64,000 nt of DNA from Sipunculus nudus (taxonomy: Eukaryota > Annelida > Sipuncula > Golfingiida > Sipunculidae). The stretch covers positions 73,772,659 to 73,836,658 of the forward strand of contig CM049313.1 of the NCBI GenBank assembly GCA_026874595.1. The letters run 5' to 3'. Below the pieces are notes generated by a model that had not been told where the DNA came from, ran no database searches, and saw only the letters and a program-made list of their open reading frames with translations. Positions within the stretch are counted from its first letter, which is position 1. The number at the start of each line of letters is the position of its first letter. This document shows, one piece after another, positions 1 to 12,443 of this stretch. The translations under genes were made by a program, and so were the position numbers.

Positions 1-1205
1 AGTCACGTAGATTGGAGGCGGTTACCTCCACCAAATAAAATGTTTAAAAGGGTCATCGTATCAATTGTCTCTACAGCAATATTATATTAACTCACCTTAC
101 AAATACTGTAACAATGGGACATAATTCCAACTGCGAACTGGCTGAAGACCATGAATAAACAAATAAACAAACTGATAATGAAATTATGCAGCCATATTGT
201 TAAATGTTCGTATGTTCCTAATAAACACTGAATTTCCATAAAAATTTAAATTTCTAAATACATTTAATTAGCTATATTGTTGTTGACAAAACACCTCAAA
301 TTATACTGATTTTAATTACACACAGGTTGAATAATTAAAACCTTAAAAATAAGAATATAAGAAGTGAACATGATGCTACAACTCTATATATACTGCATAT
401 CTCTCAACCCAAAGAAATCTCTTGACTCACGAACAGACGTGTGTGTTTATGTGCGAGCCCATAATTCACCAGCCCATAATTCAGATGGTTCTCCTTAGGA
501 GTCCAATCAGATTCTTACTCCATGGTTCTCCGCGGTATGAACTTGTACTAAGAGAACTAACTGGAACCATCTAGTTGCGTCATCAAAACAAGAGTGAACA
601 CGCATTAGGAACTCAACAGCTATCAAGTATTACGCTGCTAGCAGTTCTTTTTCACTGCGCTTCCTGTTAAGAAATGTTTCTCTCGAATCCTGCGTACATG
701 TTTCCTGGGAACCGGTAGCAGGTCTATACAAGATCACCTAGTACATCTATTTCACGACATTTCAGAAAGTCCTTAACAAGGAACCGCTTATTTTTTTTTT
801 ATTTCCTTTATGGCGGTAACCACATCTTTCTCAAGTCTCTTTCCGCTTTTACCTACGAATGGTCATATGCGGGCTTCCTTGCGACATGGGCCAGTCGGGT
901 GACTTCCTTGCAAATGTTGGCATACTGCAACTATGCCAGGTGTCACCCTGGAACAGCCAACACTGGATTATACCCACTGGCACGCCCTGTGTTCTTCCAA
1001 GAGAGACCGACCGTGCCGTGAAGGCATCAGTATCGTCGAAAATCCCTATATTTAAAATCAATCCAAAAGAGGTTTGTATTCATAAAAGACCCCAAAAAGT
1101 ATACATTATTTTAAACCTAATACAGTGATCTCTCTGATGGTATAGATATTTTATATATTTTCCTCCATTTTCACATGATTTTTTAACATTTATTTTTTTT
1201 AATTC
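1..1205. other. AT-rich DNA, nothing recognised
   Basis: I see no gene, RNA or named repeat here. Short open frames near 850-1130 exist on both strands, but they lack coding signals such as splice sites or recognisable domains. A T-run lies near 790-800. Confidence 0.5.
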
Positions 1206-1555
1206 AAAAGGTACGCTATAGTAAGTAACAGTACTTCACTTTTCCGTGGACTTATATATAACTACATGATAATACCTGAAAAAAAACATTCTGTGTTCAC
1301 TCTATCATGTTTCTTTCTTATCTAAAACTAAAATTAAAAATTTATTCAATTTAAAATTTTAAATTTCAATTATTTTAAAAGGTACGCTATAGTTTGTAAC
1401 AGTAAATGACTTTTTAGTGGACTTTAATAATACAACATGATGATATCTAGATAAAAAAAAACTTTCTTGTGTTTACACTGTCATGTTTCTATCTAACCTG
1501 AAACTGAAAATTAAAAAATTTGATTCAATAAAAAAATTAAAATTTCATTTTTCAA
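1206..1555. repeat. Two-copy tandem repeat, period 171 bp
   Basis: The word AAAAGGTACGCTATAG occurs at about 1206 and again at about 1377. Each is followed by the same ordered words: GTAACAGTA, GTGGACTT, CATGAT, TCATGTTTCT, and an A/T-only tail of AAATT and TTTAAA blocks. The two copies differ by many substitutions and small indels, so the duplication is old. No coding potential is visible. Confidence 0.8.
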
Positions 1556-1611
1556 TAAGAAAAGACAAAGTAGTTTGCCTGGAGATGTAACCACTCTCGT
1601 CCCCATTAGGC

Positions 1612-2060
1612 CGGGGCAAGCACCGGACTGGACAGCAGAACTGTCCGATAATCAGCAGCAGCAAAAGTTTAAGCTCGTCGAGCAGCTACAGGTTGCTGTG
1701 GTCAAGACCTCAGCCCTGCGCGCTCCTTAAGCATGTTGTCTGAGCAAAAAAAGCCGAGATGCCACACCAAGCCAAGCAGAGAGCCGCGAGAGGTCGCCAC
1801 CGTACATCCCGAACCGGTGACCTTTTAGGAAAGCTACAGCATCCACAGCCGCAAAGGCAGAAGCAACCTACATTCCCTCTACCGATCCCAGCAGCGGAGA
1901 CCCAGCCATGCAATTCGAGAGCCGAACCCGAACTTGTGAACGACAGTGTTTCGAGACGCATCGCCTTTATACTTGCAGTTTCGGCCATTTGGACCGTATT
2001 AACCAGTTCACCCAGTTATGCAAGTTCTAGCAAGTTTTTTTCGTCATCAGCACAGATAAT
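1612..2060 (+). repeat. Dispersed repeat R1, plus-strand copy
   Basis: This block is repeated in reverse complement at about 3906-4375. Shared ordered words include CTCAGCCCTG, CTCCTTAAGCATGTT, CCAGCAGCGGAGACCCAG, CGAGAGCCGAAC, and the region around GTTTCGAGAC. Translations of the two copies are similar over about 80 residues (for example IPAAETQ followed by SRAE), but both are broken and neither resembles a family I know. It may be a piece of a non-autonomous transposon or of a decayed coding element. No terminal repeats were resolved on this copy. It is GC-richer than its surroundings. Confidence 0.7.
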
Positions 2061-2215
2061 CTCCACTTTTATTTTAAAACTTCTGGTGAAAGTCTATTAT
2101 CACCTCCCAGTGCACCGGCTCAGGATACAGACACGCTATAAGCAATCAAGGGATCCCTCATTGTTTCTTCAAGGTTAAACATATGTACAGTTTTTTTTGT
2201 GGTCTGGAGTTGCCA

Positions 2216-2440
2216 TTTCTAACACAAATTACATTCACACAGACTGGGGCCAATGACTGTGTCAATGTGATAAAGTTTAATCAGACTTTGATTGACTATT
2301 AACCAGCCGGTAAATGCAATATAAGAGAGGGCATAAACGAGATCAACGCCCGGAAGTTTGTCACGGTAATAAGTGGGTTAATGAATACATCCTTGGGACT
2401 GTTGCGCTTATTTAAAATGCGGTTTATTTGGCTGAGTGTA
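2216..2440. repeat. Dispersed repeat R2, copy 1
   Basis: This is a direct repeat of about 3205-3415. Shared words are TGGGGCCAATGACT, AACGAGATCA, GCCCGGAAGTT, GGTAATAA and TGTTGCGCTT, in the same order. The two copies flank the minus-strand SINE, so R1, R2 and the SINE together form a patchwork of duplicated blocks. No function is suggested. Confidence 0.75.
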
Positions 2441-2810
2441 AATATAATGATTATCATATGATATAAATACAGAACTGCATATAATGAAGATGGTGCATTT
2501 TGTCCTGAAGAGCTGTTAAAGCTTTCCACGCTGGGTATATACTCTTATTTACCGTTTCTATACATAATGTAAAAGGATTCCTAAAATATCCATTGTCTAA
2601 TCCATCACCTCGTGTCCATCTGTTTATTAGAATTTTTATTTGCTACATATCGAGGGAGAACTTTCATATAGGGTAGAAGATACGCTCTGAACACAACGCG
2701 TGACCTCCAGGAGCCCTTCACTTACGGGCTGTGAGAAATAGAAGGAATCATCAGGTTTGGGAAGCTGCAAAACAACCAGCACACTGACGCTTGGTAAGGT
2801 GAAATCTATG

Positions 2811-3130
2811 GATATGTTTCGGACTACGTTACAGGGCAATATCACACGCTTCCTCTCATTTTATATCCTGGCTTCAACCAGTCCCGGTGACTACTGCACC
2901 TGCGGGCCCTGTGTGCATAATCGTCCCCATTGCTTGGTCATTCCACCGAGGAACCCCCAAAGACGAACTTTTTGTAAGTGAAGCACGGACGTTGAGCACG
3001 GCCTTCCCACTTAGCCCGCAGAGCGCTCGCCCTGGGTGGGGCCGACCGTGAAAAACTCACCGCCTCGGCTGAGATTCGAACTCACAATCAGCATTGCGTC
3101 CTGTGCTCTACCCCTGAACAACAGAGGACG
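2811..3130 (-). mobile_element. tRNA-derived SINE, minus-strand copy
   Basis: Read on the minus strand from 3130, the element opens with a tRNA-like head. An A-box-like word TTCAGGGGTAGAGCAC lies near 3100-3117 and a B box, GAGTTCGAATCTC, near 3071-3083, the spacing of an internal RNA polymerase III promoter. Downstream, a body of about 250 bp (GGCGGTGAG, then GGGGGTTCCT, CAGGTGCAGTAGTCA, ATATAAAATG, GAGGAAGCGTGTGAT) is shared in the same order with the plus-strand copy at 5010-5375. A head plus unrelated body is the usual design of a SINE. It would depend on a LINE reverse transcriptase supplied elsewhere; none is in this window. The exact 3' end and target duplication were not resolved. Confidence 0.75.
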
Positions 3131-3204
3131 GTTGAATCTAATATGTTGTAAAATCCAGACGCTTTAAGTGATTGAACCTATAAAACTGGTAACTGCGTGC
3201 AACA

Positions 3205-3415
3205 ACAGAGCCAGATTGGGGCCAATGACTTTGTAAATGTGATTAACGTTTATTAAACTTTTATTGACTATAAGGTAAATGCAAAATAAGAGAAGAATTA
3301 AACGAGATCAGTGCCCGGAAGTTAGTCTTGGTAATAAATAGGCCAATGAATTCGTGCACCGTATAAAATATACTTTAGGTTGTTGCGCTTGTTTAGAATG
3401 CGATATGTTTACATT
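3205..3415. repeat. Dispersed repeat R2, copy 2
   Basis: This is the second direct copy of the block at 2216-2440, with the same ordered words and an extra segment near GTGCACCGTATAAAATA. The stretch after it, to about 3840, holds nothing I recognise apart from AT-rich DNA. Confidence 0.7.
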
Positions 3416-3844
3416 CACTGGTCCTTGCATGAATACCACTCATCCCAGCATCACTGAATTTAAGACAAGGATATTTTAAAGATTTACATATATAAATAGC
3501 TGGGTATTTTCATCAAATTAGGAACACATATTATATTCTTTTGTATTCCTTTTTTTATTAAACCTGGTTTGTATCATTCATGTTTCATGTCCCCCACTTA
3601 TTCCCAAAAATACCTTTACATCTCAACTGACTGTGCATTACACAGATCCAGTTGAACTCATAATGTGAGGCTATGAAAATATCTTATACTTATGCCTCCG
3701 TGTTCCGACTCAGACATATCAATAAAACAAGACGTGACAAAATAAGATGTCAAAAGCATTGAAATCGTATTGCAGTTCAACACGTCATTGAATAAATTTA
3801 GCTTCCATGGTTTGGAAATGTTAAAAGGAATTATGACTACATAA
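3416..3844. other. AT-rich DNA, nothing recognised
   Basis: No open frame with coding character and no repeat boundary is visible between R2 copy 2 and the first 50-bp minisatellite unit. Confidence 0.5.
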
Positions 3845-4621
3845 TAACCGAACAGGCGATGGAATGACCTTATATGGAGTTTATGACTTCATAACAACCG
3901 AACTGCCGATGATGAAAAAACTTGTAAAACTTGCATAACCGGGAAACCTGGTTAAACGGTCCAAATGACCGAAATCGCAAGTAAAAGGGCTTTGGGTCTC
4001 GAAGTAAGGTCGTTCACAAGGATCGAGTTCGGCTCTCGAATGGCATCGCTGGGTCTCCGCTGCTGGTATCGGTGGAGGGAATGCAGGTTGCTTCTGGCTT
4101 TGTGGCTGTGGAAGCTGTAGCTTTCTAACAAGGACAACGGCCCTAGCCGTGACAAACACGACTCAGGTAGGACCCCCTACTCTGATCTGGCCATAATGTC
4201 AGAGGGCCGATCTGGCGCTACAACGGCCTAGGAGAGACGATGGCACCCTCTACGGCTCCCAGCTTGGCTTGGCGTGGCACTGCGACTGTTGGCTCAGAGA
4301 ACATGCTTAAGGAGCGCACAGGGCTGAGGTCTTGACCGCAGCAACCTGTAGCTGTTCGTTGAGCGTATACTTCTTTTGGTTGGTTGGATAACAACCGAAC
4401 AGGCGATGGAATGACCCTATATGTTGTTAATGACTACATAATAACCGAACAGGCGATGGAATGACCTTATATCGAGTTTATAACTTCATAACGACCGAAC
4501 AGGCTATTGAATGACCTGATATGGAGTTTATGACTTCATGACAACCGAACAGGCGATGCAATTATACATTATATGGAGTGTATGACTACATAATAACCTA
4601 ACAGGTAATTAATGGAATGAC
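3845..4621. repeat. 50-bp minisatellite split by an R1 insertion
   Basis: A 50-bp unit beginning ACCGAACAGGCGATGGAATG occurs about once at 3847-3905 and about 4.5 times at 4391-4621. Between the two blocks lies the reverse-oriented R1 copy. Units differ by scattered substitutions. The arrangement suggests that R1 landed within a pre-existing tandem array, or that the array belongs to the ends of the R1 element. Confidence 0.75.
3906..4390 (-). mobile_element. Dispersed repeat R1, minus-strand copy
   Basis: This is the reverse complement of 1612-2060, and words from that copy recur in reversed order (TCTCGAATGGCATCGCTGGG, CTTAAGGAGCGCAC, AGGGCTGAGGTCTTGAC). Both sides are bounded by 50-bp minisatellite units, so these limits are a fair estimate of the mobile unit. 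The reverse-strand frame over 3881-4159 is a relic shared with the other copy, not a supported gene. Confidence 0.6.
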
Positions 4622-5009
4622 CTGTGGAGAAAGCCCAGTTGAAGGTCAAGCAAAATATTATCATATAACATAATTGCCTATGAAAAAAATATTAATATAG
4701 ATTTTAAATATAATAAGCCCAATTCCTGGAGGGAAAACTTTTTTTCTATCTATTTTTCCACTGAAAGCTTGAGGTTGTGTGATTTGTTCAAACACTATTG
4801 GCACATTTATGAGCACTGGCAACTCGGCAGTGACGTGACTAAAAATTCTAGATCTCAGTAAAAGCATAGTATTTCTGCCTCTGTCAGAGTCAAATTTTCA
4901 GCAGAGAATAAAAACAACATGCATTACTAGATCTGAGTTGTCGATAAAATTCAGTCCATGATGTCACATGTGTACCAGCCAATCAAATCAGGACAAAGTC
5001 TGGGATCTG
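4622..5009. other. Unassigned DNA
   Basis: No gene or repeat is recognised between the minisatellite and the plus-strand SINE. Confidence 0.5.
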
Positions 5010-5375
5010 GATGAAATCCCTCAGGGGACAGACCAATAACGAAAACGCACAGGACTTAAAGCTGGGAGTTCGAATCTCAGCCGAGGCGGTGAGATTTTTC
5101 TTGATCCCTACCCCCCCTCCCCACCCAAAAAAAGGGGGGAGCGGTCTGCAGGGAGCCGTAATGGGAAAGCCGTACCCATGCAATGGCCGTGCTTCACTCA
5201 CAAAACGAGTGCGCCTTTCGGGGGTTCCTGGTTGTTATGACCCGGCAATGGGAAGGATAACATTCCCAGGGCCGGCAGGTGCAGTAGTCATGGGGTCTTG
5301 GTTGACGCCAGTATATAAAATGTGAGGAAGCGTGTGATACTGCCGGGTGCCCTGTCACGTTACTCACGTAGTCCG
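5010..5375 (+). mobile_element. tRNA-derived SINE, plus-strand copy
   Basis: A B box, GAGTTCGAATCTC, lies at about 5068-5080 and is followed by AGCCGAGGCGGTGAG, as in the minus-strand copy at 2811-3130. The body words GGGGGTTCCTGG, GGCAGGTGCAGTAGTCATG, ATATAAAATG and GAGGAAGCGTGTGATA follow in the same order. The A-box side is more decayed than in the other copy (CTCAGGGGACAGAC). A C-rich/A-rich/G-rich tract at 5110-5140 is extra. Open frames across this block are shadows of the SINE. Confidence 0.75.
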
Positions 5376-6156
5376 AAATCGAAATTGAATTCTGCAGGTG
5401 TACATATACTTAGTCAAGTTATCATTAAAAAATCGAAGTAGTTATCTCTACAAAAAAAAATAGTAACGAAAAAAGAATAACCAAACAGGAGAAAATATAA
5501 GTATACCATGAGTTTATGAAGGCCCAAGCATTCGAATATGTATGATCGGAGTTCCATAAAGTGGCCCATGCAGACACTTACTAGTGGGAACGGATGGACA
5601 TGGTAAGTTAGGGTTTAAGGTTTCGGTCTGTGGTATATAGTCTAAAAATACTACTTTTAAATAACCTCATATGATATATATATAGTTCACATTGTTTAGA
5701 ATGCATAAAGAAAGAGAACACAAATTTACAAGTTAAGTTCTGCAAATGCACGCAGAATAGCCTACAGTTATCTGTCTTTGACTGACATGTTTTATATGTG
5801 GAGCAGTAGATCGCCATTATGTTGGTTCCCAAGCCATCCTTTCTTACATATAAGAACTTGTGGAAAATTAGGAAAATTGGCCTATCAGGACATGCGATGC
5901 CAAAAACACCAATAAATTATGTATAATCATATAATTATTACTCCGTAAGGAAAGTATAATGTGTTTCTCTTGGTTTGTTGGTCGGGTGGGTTGTCTGTTA
6001 TTATATAGACTGTTTGGAACTTATTAGGCGAACTCTGAATTAATTTTGTGTTCGATAAAGATAACATCCAAGAAAAAAAATATTTAATTATGGAGGTAAT
6101 CTTGGTCACCATAATATATCGTTTGTTCGAAGATTTATATACGATTGTGAATCAAG
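5376..6156. other. AT-rich DNA, nothing recognised
   Basis: I see no gene, RNA or clear repeat here. Confidence 0.5.
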
Positions 6157-6158
6157 GA

Positions 6159-6230
6159 CCTCGCCTCAGAAACAAGGGGAAGCATTTATTCAGCCACCAG
6201 CTGGATGGACCCGTGTTTCTGAGGCGTGAC
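6159..6230. repeat. Short inverted repeat (hairpin)
   Basis: CGCCTCAGAAACAAGGG at about 6163-6179 has its inverted partner CCCGTGTTTCTGAGGCG at about 6210-6226, with one mismatch in 17 and a loop of about 30 bp. It may be the remnant of a small foldback element. No target duplication was found. Confidence 0.6.

Positions 6231-7673
<1,443 letters not shown>

Positions 7674-7729
<56 letters not shown>
7674..7729. repeat. Microsatellite (ATT)n
   Basis: An uninterrupted run of about 18 TTA trinucleotides. Confidence 0.97.
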
Positions 7730-8695
7730 CAGAAAAGCTTGTAGAAGAAGTAAGAATAGTCCTGTAACAGCAAATCTGATCTTATACCGTGGCGACCTCT
7801 GATGGTGTCTGCTGGTATCACTGGAATCCGTCTCCTCTGCTTCTTGTACGAATTAACATCGGTTACTGGTGCCTCACTATTTCGTGATCACACCTGACGC
7901 AAACAACAGAAGCTGCAGACTTGGCAAATATACGTTGTCTTTACACATTGCTCTAAGTGTATCATTTCTCCACCCAAGGTCACCCCTGCAGGCTCCAGGC
8001 CAAGTAATCAATAAGTTTGAACGCCCTCAGGTAGACCACTAGAACTGAGGAAATATGTATACGAAACTTTTTACCTTTTAATTTTCTTCTTTAGCACAAT
8101 AAATATTTAAATTCTTTATACTTCTCATGGAAATATTTTATAGTTAACGTTTTAAAATCACTCGAACCAAGCATATTCGTATATAAATTGTTGAAGATGC
8201 ACATGTACTATCATTGTGCAAAACACACACGCACACACAAACAAGGGGAGAGTTCTACCCTGATCTTGGTATTTTACAATTTTTCATCACTCCTGAAAAA
8301 AAAAAAACTTTTTTTTATCAGTAACATATTTTTAATTCCTATACAATCTGTAGTATAGTAGGCCTATTTATAAGCGTAGATTAATCAATTTCATCTTTCT
8401 GGAGATATGTATAGCCTCCGACGTTGCTGAGATTTTATGTAATGCTCGATTGGAGCTCCGGTGATGAAGAGTAATGTATTGTTTGAGTCCACTTTGTTAT
8501 GGACTCGGACTTGGACTGAGAAGGATCATGGACCCAAGAATTCAGGCCCACTCCAACCGGAGGGCAGAAGATAAAGAAATCTCTTTCAAATGCTAAGGAG
8601 GTTAAATGCATACGCGAGATATAAACAGGAAATGACAAAAACGGCTAAATTTATTACCAAATAGCTCTTCATAGGGAGATAAACATTCACTGACT
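7730..8695. other. Unassigned DNA with one stray minisatellite word
   Basis: No gene is recognised. Near 8500-8520 the words GGACTCGGACTTGGACT resemble the hexamer-like core of the array that starts at 8696, so this may be an outlying decayed copy. A short CA-rich tract lies at 8224-8242. Confidence 0.45.
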
Positions 8696-9846
8696 TTCAC
8701 TCAGACTCGGATAGTGTAGACTTGGCCTTGGGTGGCCTGGACTCGGACTTGCACTCAGACTCGGATAGTGTAGACTAGGACTTGGGTGGCCTGAACTCGG
8801 ACTTGCACTCAGACTCGAATAGTGTAGACTTGGACTTGGGTGGCCTGGACTCGGACTTGCACTCAGACTCGAATAGTGTAGACTAGGACTTGGGTGGCCT
8901 GGACTCGGACTTGCACTCAGACTCGGATAGTGTGGACTCTGACTTGGGTGGCCTGGACTCGGACTTGCACTCAGACTTGAATAGTGTAGACTTGGCCTTG
9001 GGTGGCCTGGACTCGGACTTGCACTCAGACTCGAATAGTGTAGACTCTGACTTGGGTGGCCTGGACTCGGACTTGCACTCAGACTTGAATAGTGTAGACT
9101 TGGACTTGGTGGCCTGGACTCAGACTTGCGCTCAGACTCGGATAGTGTAGACTTGGACTTGGTGGCCTGGACTCGGACTTGCACTCAGACTCGAATAGTG
9201 TAGACTTGGACTTAGGTGGCCTGGACTCGGACTTGCACTCAGACTCGAATAGTGTAGACTTGGACTTGATGGCCTGGACTCAGACTTGCACTCAGACTGG
9301 AATAGTGTAGACTTGGACTTGGTGGCCTGGACTCGGACTTGCACTTAGACTCGGACAGTGTGGATTCTGACTTGGGTGGCCTGGACTCGGACTTGCACTC
9401 AGACTCGAATAGTGTAGACTTGGACTTGGTGGCCTGGACTCGGACTTGCACTCAGACTCGAATAATTTAGACTCGGACTTGGTGGCCTGGGCTCGGACTT
9501 GCACTCAGACTTGAATAGTGTAGACTTGGACTTGGTGGCCTGGACTCGGACTTGCACTTAGACTCGGACAGTGTGGACTCTGACTTGGGTGGCCTGGACT
9601 CGGACTTGCACTCAGACTCGAATAGTGTAGACTTGGACTTGGTGGCCTGGACTCGGACTTGCACTCAGACTCGAATAATTTAGACTCGGACTTGGTGGCC
9701 TGGACTCGGACTTGCACTCAGACTCGAATAATTTAGACTCGGACTTGGTGGCCTGGACTCAGACTTGCACTCAGACTCGAATAATGTAGACTCGGACTTG
9801 GTGGCCTGGACTCGGACTTTCACTTAGACTCGGACAGTGTGGACTC
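8696..9846. repeat. Minisatellite, 53/54-bp unit, about 21 copies
   Basis: The unit reads CTCAGACTCGAATAGTGTAG, then ACTTGGACTTGG(G)TGGCCTGG, then ACTCGGACTTGCA. Units in the left part mostly have the extra G and are 54 bp. Units from about 9090 onward are mostly 53 bp. Because 54 is a multiple of three, the left part stays open in one frame per strand, giving Ser/Pro/His-rich 18-residue repeats on the minus strand and Asp/Ser/Leu-rich repeats on the plus strand. The switch to 53 bp breaks those frames. The unit contains a smaller GACTYGGACTTG periodicity, so it probably grew from a hexamer-like seed. I do not regard the frames as genes. Confidence 0.95.
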
Positions 9847-9849
9847 GAA

Positions 9850-10880
9850 TACATGACTGGTAATGAAATATAACATAAAACAACTAAGCAATATGTACGT
9901 GAACCACCACATTGACAGTTTTAGCATTGTCGACAAAGTACACCAGAAACATATTGTCCAGAGGAGCGCACTACTATTTGAAACATGAACGTAAGTGCTA
10001 TGTACTTTAATTTTTAATACATAATAAAGCTTATTACGGGTTCAGTTTTCATAATTAAAATAGAAAATGTAAGCGTTTGGGGGATATTTATTCTGCAAAT
10101 GAAAACCAAACAGATGGGCAGATTGAGAAAATTGATTACAATACTCAATGTGTGGGTAGCTATATTATTTTTTTTTTTCAGATTCAGATATTTCATAAAT
10201 ATACACCTATACAAACATCTTCTATACTGTTAAACTATTGACCAAAATTCCAACTGCCCCTTGCTCCCTAGGCCTGTAACAATTTTCACTCCAGGTGGCA
10301 TCAGTGTGCCCAATTACAAAGGGATTTCATGGCTGCATGCATTCATTTTTTCAATAAAACATCTACAAGTGTCCTGAAGTCTGTGCTTCTTTTGTACAAC
10401 TTTGAAAATAAATTCTGCAATTAAACTATGTTAACGGAGATTTTGTTGTTTCTTTCGTCAAACAAGGTCAAGAAAATCAGGGCTTGTGTATCTCATTTTC
10501 ACACAATCCTGTTCTTAATACGATAAAGATAAAATTACCCCTCAAAGCAGTCCAGGACAAGGACAGTGTGTCTTTGATTGGTCACAGATTAGCAGATTAT
10601 GGTGAACATGCATAAAAATCAAACACTAGTTGTAATTTAAGGCCACTAGAGCAAGTCAAACAATTTTGACCTACTCTTCCATGTCACCGTCTTATGGCCC
10701 TGCATGGGTCATATGAATAAAGTGAACCGCGTGATCTCTCAGTCCTAATCCCATAATGATAGTGGGGCCCATGGAGAAATAAAGTAATCTATTTGTATCC
10801 GACAGAAGAAGCCAATACTGAATTATGCAATGGTCACTGAACAGAAACAAATATGATGAAAAAAAAATAGTAAACAAATT
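9850..10880. other. AT-rich DNA, nothing recognised
   Basis: No coding or RNA signal and no repeat boundary seen. Confidence 0.5.
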
Positions 10881-11309
10881 ATAAATGGCCTAATTTCAGG
10901 CTTCCATGGAGATTTGCCCGAGACTACCCTGGCTGATACATCAGAAGATTCCAGGGCTAACGAATACAAGTTGTTCCCTGTCTATCTTTTTGGGTGCTCA
11001 TAATCATATTTGGGCACGTTGTTCGCAGGTCACCATAATATAGGTAATCAAAACCTAGATTCATGTTTCCATGGAGATTTCCCCGGAACATTACTAGATA
11101 TGGCGTTTGAATATTTAAGGCCTAATGTACATATACGATCCAGAGGCAGCAGAAATTTTGCGCTTCTAAAGAAGCTTCTGATTTCACGCTGCCAGCTTTG
11201 ACCGTTTATGATATATTTAGACACCAGATGGCGGTCCGTTATCCGCTGAAAAAAACGTGCGTATGATGTGACAAGCAGCCAACAAAATGCCAATAAACAA
11301 ACACTCGAC

Positions 11310-11560
11310 AGGCATCGTGGCTCCGCCCCTAGCTGCGCTTCAAGCGACGCTTGACGAGAGTAAACGGTCGAATTTTAATTGCTTCCTCAGTATTCTCGCA
11401 TCATCGACCGATTCGATTTTGATATTATGACTGTGTTAGCGTAGCCATGTATCTGTTGTCTGCAGAACTGAAACCGGCCAGCGAGGTGTGCACGCAGCCT
11501 TTGTTGTTACGGTTCGTTTGAATCGCAATTAACCCACCGGCCGGGCATCCTGTGTGCCCA
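11310..11560. other. CpG-richer block with a 15-bp palindrome
   Basis: In otherwise AT-rich DNA this block has many CpG dinucleotides, a GC-box-like CTCCGCCCC near 11322, and the exact palindrome TCAAGCGACGCTTGA at 11340-11354. It could be an old promoter-like fragment or part of an inserted element. No transcript structure is visible. Confidence 0.35.
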
Positions 11561-11696
11561 AAGCCTTAAGCAAACCACGTCTGGGGCAATTCTCTTTGAG
11601 CCTGTGGCCTGTTCAGACGGTTACCGGGGCGATGAGCTGTCACTCAAAACGAAATGAACATGATTGGCTTCGTGTATTCCTCGCTTTACCGTGTCT

Positions 11697-12056
11697 AGTC
11701 TCTTCAACAGACGCCAGGTGCCGCTACCACTCTGCACCAGTACGTCTGTTGGAATGGAAGTGTTATTTGGCATGCGCAAGGAATCCCCCTACTATTCCAC
11801 CCTTGCAATAGACAAGCAAAAGTGGATTGTTTTTGCCACACAACCAAACAATATTGTTTACTTGTCTTTATTATGGTCTCCTGGGTCTGTGCAAGGGCGA
11901 CATCCATTCTGGATTCACCTCCAGATGCTAGGGGAGTTTCCAACGCATGCCCAACGGCACTTCCGTTTTTCAAGATTCTTGAAAAAAATAACGTCCAATA
12001 ACAGACGTACTGGTGCAGAGCGGTAGCGGCACCTGGCGTCTGTTGGAGAGACAAGG
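11697..12056. mobile_element. 360-bp foldback element with palindromic arms
   Basis: A 45-bp arm at 11706-11750 recurs in inverted orientation at 12000-12044 with a single mismatch. Each arm is itself an imperfect palindrome, with AACAGACG and GGTGC on the left matched by GCACC and CGTCTGTT on the right. Similarity continues outward through GTCTCT. The 8-bp direct repeat CCGTGTCT lies just outside both ends (11689-11696 and 12057-12064) and looks like a target duplication. The middle of about 250 bp codes for nothing recognisable. Frames of about 120 residues running across it are by-products. An 8-bp duplication would fit hAT-like mobilisation, but the ends lack the usual CA start, so the superfamily is open. 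Confidence 0.8.
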
Positions 12057-12268
12057 CCGTGTCTTCCAGCACAAGGTCTTATCTGATAGGACAAAAATAC
12101 AGTGCTCCCCTCTGATGTAGCAATTCAGGATACGAGGTCGTAACAAACAGCGCTTACGATATAGAAAGTAGGCATATTGTTAAAGCCCTGTGTAAAGAGC
12201 GTTATGAATATACAGTTTGTGCCAATGCAGGCTAAAATCCGGTTATTTACCTATAGCTCAGAGAATAT

Positions 12269-12283
12269 AGGTCATGGTGACCT
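12269..12283. promoter_or_regulatory. Perfect IR3 AGGTCA palindrome (ERE-like)
   Basis: AGGTCATGGTGACCT has two inverted AGGTCA half-sites separated by 3 bp, the consensus spacing for estrogen-receptor-type elements. It sits in a tandem core module of the minus-strand element; occupancy is unknown. Confidence 0.5.
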
Positions 12284-12428
12284 AATTTCAGTATTCAAAT
12301 GAGACTTTTCACGGATCTGCATGGAAGTCATATATAGAAGGTTCTAGTTCCAACAATAAAGTGTTTTGCTTTGTCCGACTGTCTGGGTACTCAAAAATCA
12401 TGTTTTTTACTAGTAGCTCACAGAATTT

Positions 12429-12443
12429 AGGTCACTATGACCT
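12429..12443. promoter_or_regulatory. Perfect IR3 AGGTCA palindrome (ERE-like)
   Basis: AGGTCACTATGACCT occupies the equivalent position of the next core module. A third module has AGGTTACCATGACCT at 12742-12756, with one mismatch. Confidence 0.5.

Noticed and set aside
1759-2178. 139-codon plus-strand frame in R1
   Set aside because: A similar but broken frame exists in the inverted R1 copy (3881-4159). It resembles no known family and is probably transposon-derived noise or relic.
3061-3130. A tRNA gene
   Set aside because: A and B boxes are present, but the arms do not fold into a complete cloverleaf and the unit continues into a repeated body. It is a SINE head.
8687-9184. 165-codon minus-strand frame rich in Ser/Pro/His
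   Set aside because: It is produced by 54-bp minisatellite units, is broken where units become 53 bp, and the opposite strand is equally open.
11664-12072. Overlapping 120- and 122-codon frames on opposite strands
   Set aside because: They cover the 360-bp foldback element, and both strands are open because of its inverted arms.
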